Source of the DNA: Oscillospiraceae bacterium
GTDB taxonomy: Bacteria > Bacillota > Clostridia > Monoglobales > Monoglobaceae
Assembly (NCBI GenBank): GCA_015068655.1
Contig: SVKC01000003.1
Location: 1-64,000, forward strand
Reading direction: 5' to 3'
DNA length: 64,000 bases
A model generated the notes under the pieces. That model was not told where the DNA came from. It was given only the letters and a program-made list of their open reading frames with translations, and searched no databases. The position numbers and the translations under genes were made by a program. Of the stretch, positions 47,907-58,046 are shown in pieces (positions within the stretch are counted from its first letter, which is position 1; every line of letters begins with the position of its first letter).

Positions 47907-49262
47907 ATGAAAGAAAAGTTTTTTTCTGCAAATAAAAGCTGCTGCCGTATTTTGGCAATACTTTTGATGCTTGTGTGCCTGACGGGAATGGCATTGCCTG
48001 TATTCGGAGCTGCACCCAAGCTTTCGGCAACAGCGGCAATTCTGATTGATGGCAATACGGGAAATATTCTGTTCGAAAAAAATCCCGACAAGATTATGTA
48101 CCCCGCGAGCACAACGAAGATAATGACTGCCCTTGTGGCTCTTGAGGCCGTTGACAGGGGTGAAATAAGTCTCGAACAGCCTCTTGTTATGAGCCAGACG
48201 GCTTTTGATTCTCAGGATATTGACGGAAGCGGTATTTCTCTTGATGTAGGTGAAGAAATGAAGCTGAAAAATCTGCTGGAAGGTCTTCTTATTGCATCGG
48301 GAAATGATGCGGCATCCGTTATTGCAGAGGGTGTATCGGGAACAGAGAGTGCCTTTGTTGAAAAAATGAATCAACGTGCCGGGGAGCTTGGACTTTCCAA
48401 TACCCACTTCGTCAATCCTCATGGTCTTCATCACAAGGACCATTATACAACTGCACGTGATATGGCTATGCTTGCACGGGAAGCAATGAAAAACGAAACC
48501 TTCCGCAGTATTGTTGAGTGTGCGCATATTTATCTTCCGCCAACAAATATGTCCGAAAAAAGGTATTTTATAAATACAAACAACCTTGTTTCGAGAATGA
48601 GATATGCAGATTATTTTTATGAGTATGCAACGGGCATAAAGACGGGAACAACCTCCGAGGCGGGAAATTGTCTTGTGGCATCGGCAGAAAGCGGCGAGAA
48701 GTATATAATCAGTGTTATTTTTGATGCAGAAGAAATTTCGGTATCACACAACGAATCGAGAGACCTCCTTTCTCACGGTTTGAATGATTTCAAATCTCAG
48801 AGACTTGCAAAGCGTGACGACATTTTTGGAGAGGTAAAGGTGAAACAGGCTCTTGATGGCACTGACCATATACTATTGTCGGCGGAAAAGAATCTTGATT
48901 CTCTGTTCCCAAAGGACGGAGACCCCAAAAAGGTGGAAGTGAAAACCGAAATTCCCGAAAAGGTTTATGCACCCATATCTTCGGGGCAGGTTATCGGAAA
49001 GGCAATTTTCACATATGAAGGAAACAAGGTGGGTGAGGTTAATCTTGTTTCAACTGTTGAAATAAAAAGACATTTTCTCGGATTTCTTATGAGCTTTGGA
49101 GAATGGCTCTGGAGTCTTGCTGTAATCAGATATACGGTATATATTATTCTCGGCGTGGCGCTCGGTTTTGTTTTTGTGCTGGTGGCGGGCTTCGTAAGAG
49201 CTCTCAAAAAAACCAAAAGAAAAAAACGCAGAAACACAAGATACAGACCGCCGAGGTATTAA
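47907..49262 (+). CDS. D-alanyl-D-alanine carboxypeptidase (DacF type)
   Basis: Signal peptide; PASTTKIMTALVALE; LIASGNDAASVIAE; IKTGTTSEAGNCLVASAE. Confidence 0.95.
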   Translation: MKEKFFSANKSCCRILAILLMLVCLTGMALPVFGAAPKLSATAAILIDGNTGNILFEKNPDKIMYPASTTKIMTALVALEAVDRGEISLEQPLVMSQTAFDSQDIDGSGISLDVGEEMKLKNLLEGLLIASGNDAASVIAEGVSGTESAFVEKMNQRAGELGLSNTHFVNPHGLHHKDHYTTARDMAMLAREAMKNETFRSIVECAHIYLPPTNMSEKRYFINTNNLVSRMRYADYFYEYATGIKTGTTSEAGNCLVASAESGEKYIISVIFDAEEISVSHNESRDLLSHGLNDFKSQRLAKRDDIFGEVKVKQALDGTDHILLSAEKNLDSLFPKDGDPKKVEVKTEIPEKVYAPISSGQVIGKAIFTYEGNKVGEVNLVSTVEIKRHFLGFLMSFGEWLWSLAVIRYTVYIILGVALGFVFVLVAGFVRALKKTKRKKRRNTRYRPPRY

Positions 49263-49277
49263 AGGAAAACAAAAAAG

Positions 49278-49397
49278 ACCTGTAGCAAAATGAAATTTTC
49301 GGGACGGGATGGAACCCGTCCCCTACATAGTTTGTGTACTCTTTTTTGTGACACAGTTTGTAGGGTTCGGTTTCCACGCCGAACCGTTTTTTCATTT
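49278..49397. repeat. MITE-like repeat B, copy 2 (convergent gap dacF/nadA)
   Basis: CTGTAGCAAAATGAAATTTTCGGGACGGGATGGAACCCGTCCCCTACATA... and GTAGGGTTCGGTTTCCACGCCGAACCG; matches 39107-39239. Confidence 0.85.
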
Positions 49398-49416
49398 TAA
49401 ACAGCCCTTTTTTCAA

Positions 49417-50328
49417 TTATCGGAGCATTGCGTCTATGCAAATCCGTGCTTTTTTGATTGTTTCTTCGGAAAGAATTATTTCCTCACCTGCTGTGCCCTT
49501 GAGACAGTTGTATACATCACCCAAAGTGGTGAGTCTCATATCTGCACAGATACATTTCTTTGAAAGTGCAAAAAATTTCTTCCCGGGATAAGTGAACTGC
49601 AGATGCTGAACTATGCTGTTGTCCGTTCCGATAATAAAGCTGTCTGCCTCACTTTTTTCAACAAAAGCAAGAATGCCTGTTGTGCTTCCTGCGTAGTCTG
49701 CAAGGGCTGTAACCTCACTTTTGCATTCGGGATGCACCAGAAGAAGTGCTTCGGGATGTGCACATCTTGCTTTTTTGACATCCTCCGGAGTTATTCCCAT
49801 ATGTACGGGGCATCCGCCGTTTATGAAATAAAAGCGTTTTTCAGGGAGTTGTTTTTCAATCCATGAACCCAGATTGCAGTCAGGAATAAAAAGTATTTCT
49901 TTTTGCGGGAGACGCTTTACCACATCAAGAGCAGATGCAGATGTAACACAAACATCACAGAGGGTTTTGAGCTCGGCGGTTGTGTTTATGTAAGCAACAA
50001 CAGCACATTCGGGGTGAGCTTCCTTCAGCTTTTTCAGTTCCTCGGCTGAAAGCTGTTCTGCCATAGGACAGCCCGCATCAGGATGGGAGAGAATTACCTT
50101 TTTCTGCGGTGATAGGATTTTTGCTGTTTCTGCCATAAAGCGTACACCGCACATCAATACCGTTTCGCGGGAATCGGATGCCGCTTCCTTGCTGAGACCG
50201 TAAGAGTCACCCACAAAGTCAGCCACCTCAAGAATATCATGGGTCTGGTATGCGTGAGCAAGAATACACACATTTTTTTCTTTTTTCAGTTTGATTATTT
50301 CCTTTTGAAGCTCCTGAGTATTCAGCAT
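49417..50328 (-). CDS. nadA: Quinolinate synthase
   Basis: ILAHAYQTHDILEVADFVGDSYGLSKEAA...MCGVRFMAETAKILSPQKKVILSHPDAGCPMAEQ. Confidence 0.97.
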   Translation of the reverse strand: MLNTQELQKEIIKLKKEKNVCILAHAYQTHDILEVADFVGDSYGLSKEAASDSRETVLMCGVRFMAETAKILSPQKKVILSHPDAGCPMAEQLSAEELKKLKEAHPECAVVAYINTTAELKTLCDVCVTSASALDVVKRLPQKEILFIPDCNLGSWIEKQLPEKRFYFINGGCPVHMGITPEDVKKARCAHPEALLLVHPECKSEVTALADYAGSTTGILAFVEKSEADSFIIGTDNSIVQHLQFTYPGKKFFALSKKCICADMRLTTLGDVYNCLKGTAGEEIILSEETIKKARICIDAMLR

Positions 50329-50397
50329 AATTCCTCCGATGTAATGTAATATAATAACTTGAATATTATATCCGAAAAACTGTGCGTTGTCAACAAA

Positions 50398-50438
50398 GTT
50401 TACACAAAAAGTTTACATATGTCTTGAAATGTGTAAAC
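50398..50438. promoter_or_regulatory. Putative NiaR operator in nadA/nadB divergent promoter region
   Basis: GTTTACATA-TGTCTTGAAA-TGTGTAAAC inverted repeat (50411-50438) plus third half-site GTTTACACA at 50398; niaR-like gene ends the nadB operon. Confidence 0.65.
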
Positions 50439-50495
50439 TTTTGTGCTACAATATAGAAAAATTTTATCCGGACTGTGAGGTTTTTGGAGGAAAAT

Positions 50496-51785
50496 ATGAG
50501 AAAGACAGATGTAATTATTGTGGGGAGCGGCTGTTCCGGGCTGTATTGCGCTCTTCACCTGCCTGAGAATATGAATATTACGATTATAACAAAAGCTTCC
50601 GTGGAGGAAAGTGATTCATATTTGGCTCAGGGCGGAATTTGTGTTTTGAAAAATGACGAGGATTTTGATGCTTTTTTTGAGGACACCCTGAAGGCGGGAC
50701 ACTATGAAAATGACAGAGATAGTGTTGAAATTATGATAAGCTCGTCAAGGGATGTTATACAGGATTTGGTTGAGTATGGTGTTGAGTTCTCAAGAGACGG
50801 AGACGGAAATTTCAATTATACCCGTGAGGGGGCACATTCCGAAAGTCGTATACTTTTTCACCGTGATGTGACGGGAAAAGAGATTACAAGCAAGCTTTTC
50901 TGCGAGGCTCAAAAAAAGAAAAACATTACGATTCTTGAGAATACGACTATGCTCGATATAATTCCCCACAACGGAGAATGCTGTGGGATTGTAGCGGCTT
51001 TTCCTGACGGGAGCATTGATGCGGTATATGCTGATTATACAGTTCTTGCCTGCGGCGGTATCGGCGGACTTTTCAGGAACACCACCAATTTCCGTCATTT
51101 GACGGGAGATGCTGTTGCTGTTGCTCTTCTGCACGGCATCCAAACAATGAACCTTGATTACATACAGATTCATCCCACAACCCTTTATTCAGATAGGGCA
51201 GAGGAGCGGAGCTTCCTTATTTCGGAGTCTGTGAGAGGTGAGGGTGCGAAGCTTTATGACAAGAATATGAAGAGGTTTGTGGACGAGCTTCTTCCGAGAG
51301 ATGCTTTGACCGAGGCTATAAAAGCCCAAATGGAAAAGGATGGCACAGACTTTGTTCACGAGGATTTGAGTGTGATTTCGGAAGAAGAGCTTGATGAGCA
51401 TTTTCCCAATATTGTAAAGCATTGCTTTGAACAGGGCTATGACGTGAAGAAAGAATGTATTCCCGTTGTTCCTGCTCAGCACTACTTTATGGGCGGCATA
51501 AAGGTGGACCACAGCAGCAGAACGTCAATGAAACGGCTTTTTGCAGTAGGCGAAACTGCTTGCAACGGTGTTCACGGCAGAAATCGTCTTGCCAGCAATT
51601 CGCTGCTTGAAAGCCTTGTTTTTGCAAAGCGTGCCGCTTTTGAAATGAAAGAAAAGCCTGCCTTGGAAACCGATTTTCCGGAGGTTGATGTTTCGCATTA
51701 TGAGGACAGGGAAGCCCTTGCGGAAAGCTACAAAAAGCTTGTTCTTGATGAGATAGAAAGATTGAAAAAAGAAAAGAAAAATTAA
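50496..51785 (+). CDS. nadB: L-aspartate oxidase
   Basis: DVIIVGSGCSGLYCALHL...SYLAQGGICVLKNDEDFDAFFEDTLKAGHYEND...QHYFMGGIKVDHSSRTSMKRLFAVGETACNGVHGRNRLASNSLLE. Confidence 0.97.
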   Translation: MRKTDVIIVGSGCSGLYCALHLPENMNITIITKASVEESDSYLAQGGICVLKNDEDFDAFFEDTLKAGHYENDRDSVEIMISSSRDVIQDLVEYGVEFSRDGDGNFNYTREGAHSESRILFHRDVTGKEITSKLFCEAQKKKNITILENTTMLDIIPHNGECCGIVAAFPDGSIDAVYADYTVLACGGIGGLFRNTTNFRHLTGDAVAVALLHGIQTMNLDYIQIHPTTLYSDRAEERSFLISESVRGEGAKLYDKNMKRFVDELLPRDALTEAIKAQMEKDGTDFVHEDLSVISEEELDEHFPNIVKHCFEQGYDVKKECIPVVPAQHYFMGGIKVDHSSRTSMKRLFAVGETACNGVHGRNRLASNSLLESLVFAKRAAFEMKEKPALETDFPEVDVSHYEDREALAESYKKLVLDEIERLKKEKKN

Positions 51786-51816
51786 TTTGAACATTGATGA
51801 AAAGGAGATATATATT

Positions 51817-52671
51817 ATGTTTGATAATGCTACACTGAAGCTGAAGGTAGATCCGCTTATTCTGGGTGCTCTTGATGAGGATATTACGTCGGAGGACGTT
51901 TCTACAAACAGTGTTATGCCGGAAGGAAAGCTTGGGGAGGTTGAGCTGATATGCAAGGAGGATGGTATTCTTTGCGGCGCTCAGGTTTTTGAAAGGGTGT
52001 TCACTCTCATTGACCCTGAAACAAAGGTAAGTTTTTTTGTCGGGGACGGTGCTGCCATAAAAAAGGGTGAGCTTGTTGCAAAAATCAGAGGCGACATCAG
52101 GGTTCTTCTCTCGGGTGAGAGAACCGCGCTCAACTATCTTCAGCGAATGAGCGGAATTGCAACTTATACCTCAAAGGTTGCGGCACTTCTGGACGGAACG
52201 GGTACAACCCTTCTTGATACAAGAAAAACTACACCAAACAACCGCATTTTTGAAAAATACTCGGTTCGTGTGGGCGGCGGCTGTAATCACAGATACAACC
52301 TTTCGGACGGTGTTCTGCTGAAGGACAATCATATCGGTGCCGCAGGCGGTGTGAAAGAGGCTGTGAAAATGGCAAAGGAATATGCTCCCTTTGTGCGTAA
52401 AATCGAAGTTGAGGTTGAAACCTTTGAAATGGTGAAGGATGCTGTTGAGGCAGGAGCGGATATTATTATGCTGGACAATATGTCCCACGACGAAATAAAA
52501 ACAGCTATGGAATATATTGCGGGCAGAGCCGAAGTTGAGGTTTCAGGCAATGTTACAAAGGAGAACATTGCGGTACTTTCCGACCTTGGTGTTGATTATA
52601 TTTCGAGCGGTGCGCTGACACATTCTGCTCCCATTCTTGACCTTTCACTCAAAAATCTTCATGCTGTCTGA
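51817..52671 (+). CDS. nadC: Nicotinate-nucleotide diphosphorylase (carboxylating)
   Basis: ALDEDITSEDVSTNSV...SGERTALNYLQRMSGIATYTSKV...LLDTRKTTPNNRIFEKYSVRVGGGCNHRYNLSDGVLLKDNHI. Confidence 0.97.
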   Translation: MFDNATLKLKVDPLILGALDEDITSEDVSTNSVMPEGKLGEVELICKEDGILCGAQVFERVFTLIDPETKVSFFVGDGAAIKKGELVAKIRGDIRVLLSGERTALNYLQRMSGIATYTSKVAALLDGTGTTLLDTRKTTPNNRIFEKYSVRVGGGCNHRYNLSDGVLLKDNHIGAAGGVKEAVKMAKEYAPFVRKIEVEVETFEMVKDAVEAGADIIMLDNMSHDEIKTAMEYIAGRAEVEVSGNVTKENIAVLSDLGVDYISSGALTHSAPILDLSLKNLHAV

Positions 52672-52682
52672 GTGAGGTTCAT

Positions 52683-53228
52683 ATGAGAGGCGAAGAGAGA
52701 AGAGAAAAAATAAGAAAAATGCTCCTTCATGCGGAAAAACCCATTTCCGCAAGCTGTCTGGCAGAAAAATTTGGCGTCAGCCGTCAGATAATTGTCAAGG
52801 ACATAGCAAAACTCAGGGAGACGGGAGAGGAAATCATTTCTCTTTCCAGAGGTTATGTAATAAGGAAAAGTCAACTTTTTGAACGGGTTTTCAAGGTTAT
52901 TCATTCCGATGATGATACCGAAAAGGAGCTTAATCTTATGGTTGACCTTGGGGGAACGGTTGTTGACGTGTTTGTTTATCACAAGGTTTATGGCGTTGTG
53001 AGAGCGGATATGGGCATAAAATCCAGAAGTGATGTTTCGGATTTTCTCAGCGGTATAAAATCGGGAAAGTCAAGCCTTTTGAAAAATGTTACGTCAGGCT
53101 ATCATTATCATACGGTGACGGCAGAAAAAGCTGAAGCTCTTGAAGAGATAGAAAAAATGCTTACAAAAGAGGGCTTCCTTGCACCTCTTCAGGAGTTTGA
53201 ACCACCGAAGCTTTCGGGCAATATCTAG
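52683..53228 (+). CDS. niaR: NAD biosynthesis transcriptional repressor NiaR (HTH + 3H domain)
   Basis: REKIRKMLLHAEKPISASCLAEKFGVSRQIIVKDIAKLRETGEEIISLSRGYV, 3H-domain C-terminus, located after nadC. Confidence 0.92.
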   Translation: MRGEERREKIRKMLLHAEKPISASCLAEKFGVSRQIIVKDIAKLRETGEEIISLSRGYVIRKSQLFERVFKVIHSDDDTEKELNLMVDLGGTVVDVFVYHKVYGVVRADMGIKSRSDVSDFLSGIKSGKSSLLKNVTSGYHYHTVTAEKAEALEEIEKMLTKEGFLAPLQEFEPPKLSGNI

Positions 53229-53393
53229 GATTTGCGGCTGTGAGAAGAAAAGCAGATATGCTGTTTTGATTCTTGCGGTCGTTTTTGTACAACAGAAAAT
53301 TTGATGCAAAACCCTTGAAAAATTGTGAAATATATGTTAAAATAAAAGTTCAAAATTAATATGCCGTATTTTCGGCAGGTTGGAGGTAATATT

Positions 53394-54410
53394 ATGCATA
53401 TTTTGGTTACAGGCGGTGCAGGCTATATCGGAAGCCACACATGTGTTCAACTGCTTGATGCAGGTTATGAGGTTACGGTTGTTGACAACCTTTCAAACAG
53501 CAGTGAGGAATCACTGAACAGAGTGAAGAAGATTACGGGCAAAGACCTGAAATTTTATAAAACAGATATGGTAGACAAGGATGCGCTTGAGGTTGTTTTC
53601 AGAGAAAACAAGTTTGATGCGGCTATTCATTTTGCCGGACTCAAGGCTGTGGGTGAATCTGTTGCGATGCCTCTTGCTTATTATCACAACAATTTGTACA
53701 GCACCATCAATCTTTGTGAGCTTATGAGCAAGTATGGCTGCAAAAAGCTGGTGTTCAGTTCATCTGCTACGGTTTACGGAAAGCCTGCATCTGTCCCCAT
53801 TCGTGAGGATTTCCCCCTTTCATGTACAAATCCTTATGGCAGAACAAAGCTGATGATTGAAGAAATTCTCCGTGACCTTGCTGTTGCGGATGAGGAATGG
53901 GATATTGCTCTTCTCAGATATTTCAATCCCGTGGGTGCTCACGAAAGCGGCTTGATTGGCGAAGACCCTCAGGGTATTCCGAACAATCTGATGCCTTATA
54001 TTTCTCAGGTTGCCGTTGGCAAGCGTGATTATGTTCACGTTTTCGGCAATGACTATGATACTCCCGACGGCACGGGTGTGCGTGACTATATTCACGTTAT
54101 TGACCTTGCGGACGGACATCTTTGTGCTCTCAGGAAAATTGAAAATCACGTTGGCGTTGTGACCTACAATCTTGGAACAGGTCACGGTTACAGCGTTCTT
54201 GATATGATAAAGGCTTTCGGAAAGGCTTGCGGAAAAGACCTTGATTACAAGATTGAAGCAAGACGTCCCGGTGATATTGATGCTTGCTACGCTGACCCTC
54301 AAAAGGCGAAGGAAGAAATCGGTTTCGAAGCAAAGAAGAATCTTGAGGATATGTGTGCTGATACTTGGAGATGGCAGCAGAACAACCCCAACGGTTTTAA
54401 AAGTGAATAG
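53394..54410 (+). CDS. galE: UDP-glucose 4-epimerase
   Basis: [37 protein letters not shown]...[36 protein letters not shown]. Confidence 0.97.
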   Translation: MHILVTGGAGYIGSHTCVQLLDAGYEVTVVDNLSNSSEESLNRVKKITGKDLKFYKTDMVDKDALEVVFRENKFDAAIHFAGLKAVGESVAMPLAYYHNNLYSTINLCELMSKYGCKKLVFSSSATVYGKPASVPIREDFPLSCTNPYGRTKLMIEEILRDLAVADEEWDIALLRYFNPVGAHESGLIGEDPQGIPNNLMPYISQVAVGKRDYVHVFGNDYDTPDGTGVRDYIHVIDLADGHLCALRKIENHVGVVTYNLGTGHGYSVLDMIKAFGKACGKDLDYKIEARRPGDIDACYADPQKAKEEIGFEAKKNLEDMCADTWRWQQNNPNGFKSE

Positions 54411-54463
54411 AGAAAAGGTGCAAAATGATTTGCATTTTGAATCTTTAAGAGGAATGATTTACA

Positions 54464-56269
54464 ATGAACGAATACCAGAACAACATACGCAATTTTTCAA
54501 TTATTGCACATATTGACCACGGAAAGTCTACCCTTGCAGACAGACTTCTTGAAAAGACAGGTGCTCTCACAAACCGTGAGATGCAGGATCAGGTGCTTGA
54601 CAATATGGATCTTGAAAAGGAAAGGGGTATCACCATCAAGGCACGTGCGGTACGTCTTTTGTATTCAGCACAAAATGGTGAGCAGTATGTTCTGAACCTT
54701 ATTGATACCCCCGGTCACGTTGACTTCAACTATGAGGTGTCACGAAGCCTTGCGGCCTGTGAGGGTGCGGTACTGATTGTTGATGCGGCTCAGGGAATAG
54801 AGGCACAGACTCTTGCCAATACCTATCTTGCTCTGGAACACGATTTGGAGCTTGTTCCTGTAATCAACAAAATAGACCTCCCTTCGGCTCAACCAGAGGT
54901 TGTGAAGCAGGAGATTGAAGACGTAATCGGTATCGAAGCTCAGAATGCGCCATGTATTTCTGCAAAAAACGGTATCAATATTGAGTCGGTGCTGGAACGG
55001 ATTGTTGATGCTGTTCCCCCCCCAAAGGGTGATGAAGGCTCACCGCTCAAGGCGTTGATTTTTGATTCATATTATGACAGCTACAAGGGTGTTATTGCTT
55101 ATGTCCGCGTTGTTGACGGAAAGGTGAAGACAGGCGACCTTATAAAAATGATGGCAACAGGAAGTACCTTTGATGTTGTTGAGGTAGGCTATCTCAATCC
55201 GCTGGGGATGCTACCTGCAAAGGAAATAAAGGCAGGCGAGGTTGGATACATTGCTGCGAGCATAAAAAATGTCCGCGAGGTTCGTGTGGGTGATACGGTT
55301 ACTACTGTTGAAAAGGGTGCGAGCGATGCACTGCCCGGTTACAAAGAGGTTCAGCCTATGGTTTATTCGGGTGTTTATCCTGCGGACGGCGCAAGATACA
55401 ATGACCTTCGTGATGCTCTCGAAAAGCTTCAGCTCAATGATGCTGCCCTTCAGTTTGAGGCAGAAACCTCTGTTGCTTTGGGCTTTGGATTCCGTTGCGG
55501 CTTTCTTGGTCTTCTTCATATGGAAATTATTCAGGAAAGATTGGAAAGAGAATATAACCTTGACCTTGTGACAACCGCTCCGTCTGTTGAATATGAGGTT
55601 TACAAAACTGACGGAACGAAATTGCTTATTTCCAATCCCACAAATCTTCCTGAACCTCAGGAGATTGACCATATGACAGAACCAATTGTTGCGGCAAACA
55701 TTATGACACCCAAGGAGTTTGTGGGAAGCATTATGGAGCTTTGTCAGGAGCGCCGTGGAGTTTATATTGATATGACATATCTTGATGCGAACCGTGTTAC
55801 TCTCAAATACGAGCTGCCGCTCAATGAAATTATTTATGACTTCTTTGATGCCCTGAAATCCAGAACAAGAGGTTATGCATCTTTTGATTATGAAATGAAA
55901 AACTATCAGAAATCCGACCTTGTGAAGCTTGACATTCTTCTTAACGGAGATATGGTGGATGCACTATCGTTCATTGTTCACAAGGACAGTGCATACACAA
56001 GAGGCAGAAGAATTGCCGAAAAGCTCAAGGAATCAATTCCGCGTCAGCTTTTTGAAATTCCCATTCAGGCGGCAATCGGAAACAAGATTATTGCCCGCGA
56101 AACCGTTCGTGCTATGAGAAAAGACGTTCTTGCGAAATGTTACGGCGGTGACATTACCCGAAAGAAAAAGCTTCTTGAAAAGCAGAAAGAAGGCAAAAAG
56201 CGTATGCGTCAGGTTGGTACTGTTGAAGTGCCACAGGAAGCATTTATGTCGGTGCTCAAATTGGATTAG
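54464..56269 (+). CDS. lepA: Elongation factor 4 (LepA)
   Basis: [62 protein letters not shown]...[24 protein letters not shown]. Confidence 0.98.
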   Translation: MNEYQNNIRNFSIIAHIDHGKSTLADRLLEKTGALTNREMQDQVLDNMDLEKERGITIKARAVRLLYSAQNGEQYVLNLIDTPGHVDFNYEVSRSLAACEGAVLIVDAAQGIEAQTLANTYLALEHDLELVPVINKIDLPSAQPEVVKQEIEDVIGIEAQNAPCISAKNGINIESVLERIVDAVPPPKGDEGSPLKALIFDSYYDSYKGVIAYVRVVDGKVKTGDLIKMMATGSTFDVVEVGYLNPLGMLPAKEIKAGEVGYIAASIKNVREVRVGDTVTTVEKGASDALPGYKEVQPMVYSGVYPADGARYNDLRDALEKLQLNDAALQFEAETSVALGFGFRCGFLGLLHMEIIQERLEREYNLDLVTTAPSVEYEVYKTDGTKLLISNPTNLPEPQEIDHMTEPIVAANIMTPKEFVGSIMELCQERRGVYIDMTYLDANRVTLKYELPLNEIIYDFFDALKSRTRGYASFDYEMKNYQKSDLVKLDILLNGDMVDALSFIVHKDSAYTRGRRIAEKLKESIPRQLFEIPIQAAIGNKIIARETVRAMRKDVLAKCYGGDITRKKKLLEKQKEGKKRMRQVGTVEVPQEAFMSVLKLD

Positions 56270-56317
56270 GTTCAAATCTGGCGAACTGTCAGTTTGGCTG
56301 ACAGAGGGAGTTTAAAT

Positions 56318-57436
56318 ATGAAAACATTGGGACTTTATATTCATATTCCGTTCTGCAAAGCGAAGTGCGGATACTGCGACTTTAATTCATATGCAGGCAA
56401 GGAATCATATATAGAGTCCTATTTTTCTGCCCTTTTGAGGGAGCTAGAAATAATGTCAGAAAAATTTCACGCAAAGGTTGATACCATTTATTTCGGCGGC
56501 GGAACGCCGACCTTTGTAGATACATGGTATCTGTGTAATGTGTTGGGAAAAGTCAAGGAATTGTTTGAGCAATGTTCAAATTGTGAAATTTCTGTTGAGT
56601 GCAATCCGGGAACAATTGGATATGAAGGCTTGAAAAAACTGCGGGACGCAGGCTTCAATCGTATCAGTATAGGACTTCAATCGGCGGACAACGGATGCCT
56701 CAAAGAATTGGGGAGAATTCACTCTTTCGAGGATTTTTCCTTGTGCTTTGAAAATGCGAGACGAGCGGGATTTGAAAATATATCTCTTGACCTTATGTAC
56801 GGACTTCCGAATCAGGGAATGGAGGAATGGAAGAGCACCATTGAAAAAGCTGTTGAGTTTGGTACGGAGCATATTTCCTGCTATTCCTTGAAAATAGAGG
56901 AAGGTACACCCTTCGCAAAGAAAGAGCTGATTCTTCCTGATGAGGACACTGTTGCGGATATGTATGAATGGGCTGTTGACTATCTTGGAGAAAGGGGCTA
57001 TGACCGTTATGAAATATCAAATTTTTCAAAGCACGGAAAGGAATCCCTCCATAATTTGAAATACTGGCTTTGTAATGATTTTCTCGGTCTTGGTGCAGGA
57101 GCTTTTTCCTGTGTTGAGGACGTGAGATTTTCCAACACTGCTACACTTGAAAAATACATTGAAGATATAGAAAAATACGGTGATGCCCGTGAAACAGAAG
57201 AAAAGCTTTCGGAATTTGACAAAATGAGTGAGTTTGTGTTCCTTGGTCTCAGGCTGAAAGAGGGAATTTCAGAAAAAGAGTTTGAAAAACGGTTTAATCT
57301 GAATATAGACAAAATTTTTGGAAAACAGCTTGAAAAATACACAAATATGGGATTTTTTATCCGAGAGGGAGGAAAAATAAGGTTTTCAGATAAAGGTTTT
57401 TTTGTGAGCAATACAATTCTTTCAGATTTTGTATAA
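56318..57436 (+). CDS. hemW: Radical SAM family heme chaperone HemW
   Basis: LGLYIHIPFCKAKCGYCDFNSYAG...DTIYFGGGTPTFV...NRISIGLQSADNGCLKELGRIHS. Confidence 0.97.
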   Translation: MKTLGLYIHIPFCKAKCGYCDFNSYAGKESYIESYFSALLRELEIMSEKFHAKVDTIYFGGGTPTFVDTWYLCNVLGKVKELFEQCSNCEISVECNPGTIGYEGLKKLRDAGFNRISIGLQSADNGCLKELGRIHSFEDFSLCFENARRAGFENISLDLMYGLPNQGMEEWKSTIEKAVEFGTEHISCYSLKIEEGTPFAKKELILPDEDTVADMYEWAVDYLGERGYDRYEISNFSKHGKESLHNLKYWLCNDFLGLGAGAFSCVEDVRFSNTATLEKYIEDIEKYGDARETEEKLSEFDKMSEFVFLGLRLKEGISEKEFEKRFNLNIDKIFGKQLEKYTNMGFFIREGGKIRFSDKGFFVSNTILSDFV

Positions 57437-57443
57437 AAAATGC

Positions 57444-57472
57444 TTGCAGAATTTTATTTGATGTGTTATACT
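57444..57472 (+). promoter_or_regulatory. Putative sigma-A promoter TTGCAG-17-TATACT
   Basis: Good -10 and 17-nt spacer; about 20 nt upstream of the truncated tRNA half. Confidence 0.5.
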
Positions 57473-57482
57473 CTTTTAGTAG

Positions 57483-57515
57483 TAAATATATGCCTACATA
57501 GTTAAATGGATATAA
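57483..57515 (+). repeat. Duplicated 5' part of tRNA-Arg (33-nt exact direct repeat of 57657-57689)
   Basis: TAAATATATGCCTACATAGTTAAATGGATATAA at both positions; covers upstream 9 nt and tRNA nucleotides 1-24. Confidence 0.93.
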
Positions 57516-57590
57516 GAACCGCACGCCGTTAGCAAAATCGAAGATTTTGACGGCTGAGCGAACCTTGTTATTCGCTGACGCTCATAATAT

Positions 57591-57621
57591 ACAAGCCCTT
57601 TTATCTTAGGAGGGGCTTGTT
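57591..57621 (+). repeat. Hairpin ACAAGCCC...GGGCTTGT whose 3' arm is an inverted copy of the tRNA-Arg anticodon arm
   Basis: 57605-57621 CTTAGGAGGGGCTTGTT is the reverse complement of AACAAGCCCCTCCTAAG inside the tRNA. Confidence 0.85.
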
Positions 57622-57665
57622 CAAAAACGATATTATAGTCTGATAGCTGTATAAATTAAATATAT

Positions 57666-57740
57666 GCCTACATAGTTAAATGGATATAACAAGCCCCTCC
57701 TAAGGGCTAGTTGTAGGTTCGATTCCTACTGTGGGTGCCA
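57666..57740 (+). tRNA. tRNA-Arg(CCT)
   Basis: GCCTACATAGTTAAATGGATATAACAAGCCCCTCCTAAGGGCTAGTTGTAGGTTCGATTCCTACTGTGGGTGCCA; anticodon loop CTCCTAA; encoded CCA. Confidence 0.93.
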
Positions 57741-57782
57741 GAAAAAAAGACATTTTTCATTATTGAAAAATGTCTTTTTTTC
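57741..57782 (+). terminator. Terminator after tRNA-Arg
   Basis: GAAAAAAAGACATTTTTCATTATTGAAAAATGTCTTTTTTTC directly abuts CCA. Confidence 0.85.
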
Positions 57783-57785
57783 AAC

Positions 57786-57995
57786 GATATAAATTCCTGA
57801 CGGAATTTGCGATATACCTTCGGTACGATATATCCTGACGGATGCAATATGTTGCCTTACGGCAACGAGATTAAGGAATTTATATCATATCGCAACCGAA
57901 TGAAATGAGGTTATATCGAATTTGCGAAGCGAATATATCGCACGAGCGTGAGCGAGTATATCGCCAATAAAACTAAAATATCTTTATGGTTCTGC
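57786..57995 (+). repeat. Dispersed GATATA/hairpin repeat, copy 3 (core 57786-57886 plus extension)
   Basis: Near-identical to 43-252 including the extension through CTTTATGGTTC. Confidence 0.92.
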
Positions 57996-58002
57996 GTTCT
58001 TA

Positions 58003-58043
58003 GAAAAAAGACATTTTTCAATAATGAAAAATGTCTTTTTTTC
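58003..58043 (+). repeat. Second copy of the tRNA-Arg terminator hairpin, inverted
   Basis: Loop AATAAT here versus ATTATT at 57741-57782; otherwise same stem. Confidence 0.85.
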
Positions 58044-58046
58044 AAC

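Noticed and set aside
57492-57740. Group I intron interrupting tRNA-Arg(CCT)
   Set aside because: Such introns are known in tRNA-Arg(CCU) elsewhere, but here a complete tRNA is present downstream, the break is before the anticodon stem, the insert is only ~150 nt, and no P3-P8 core was recognised.
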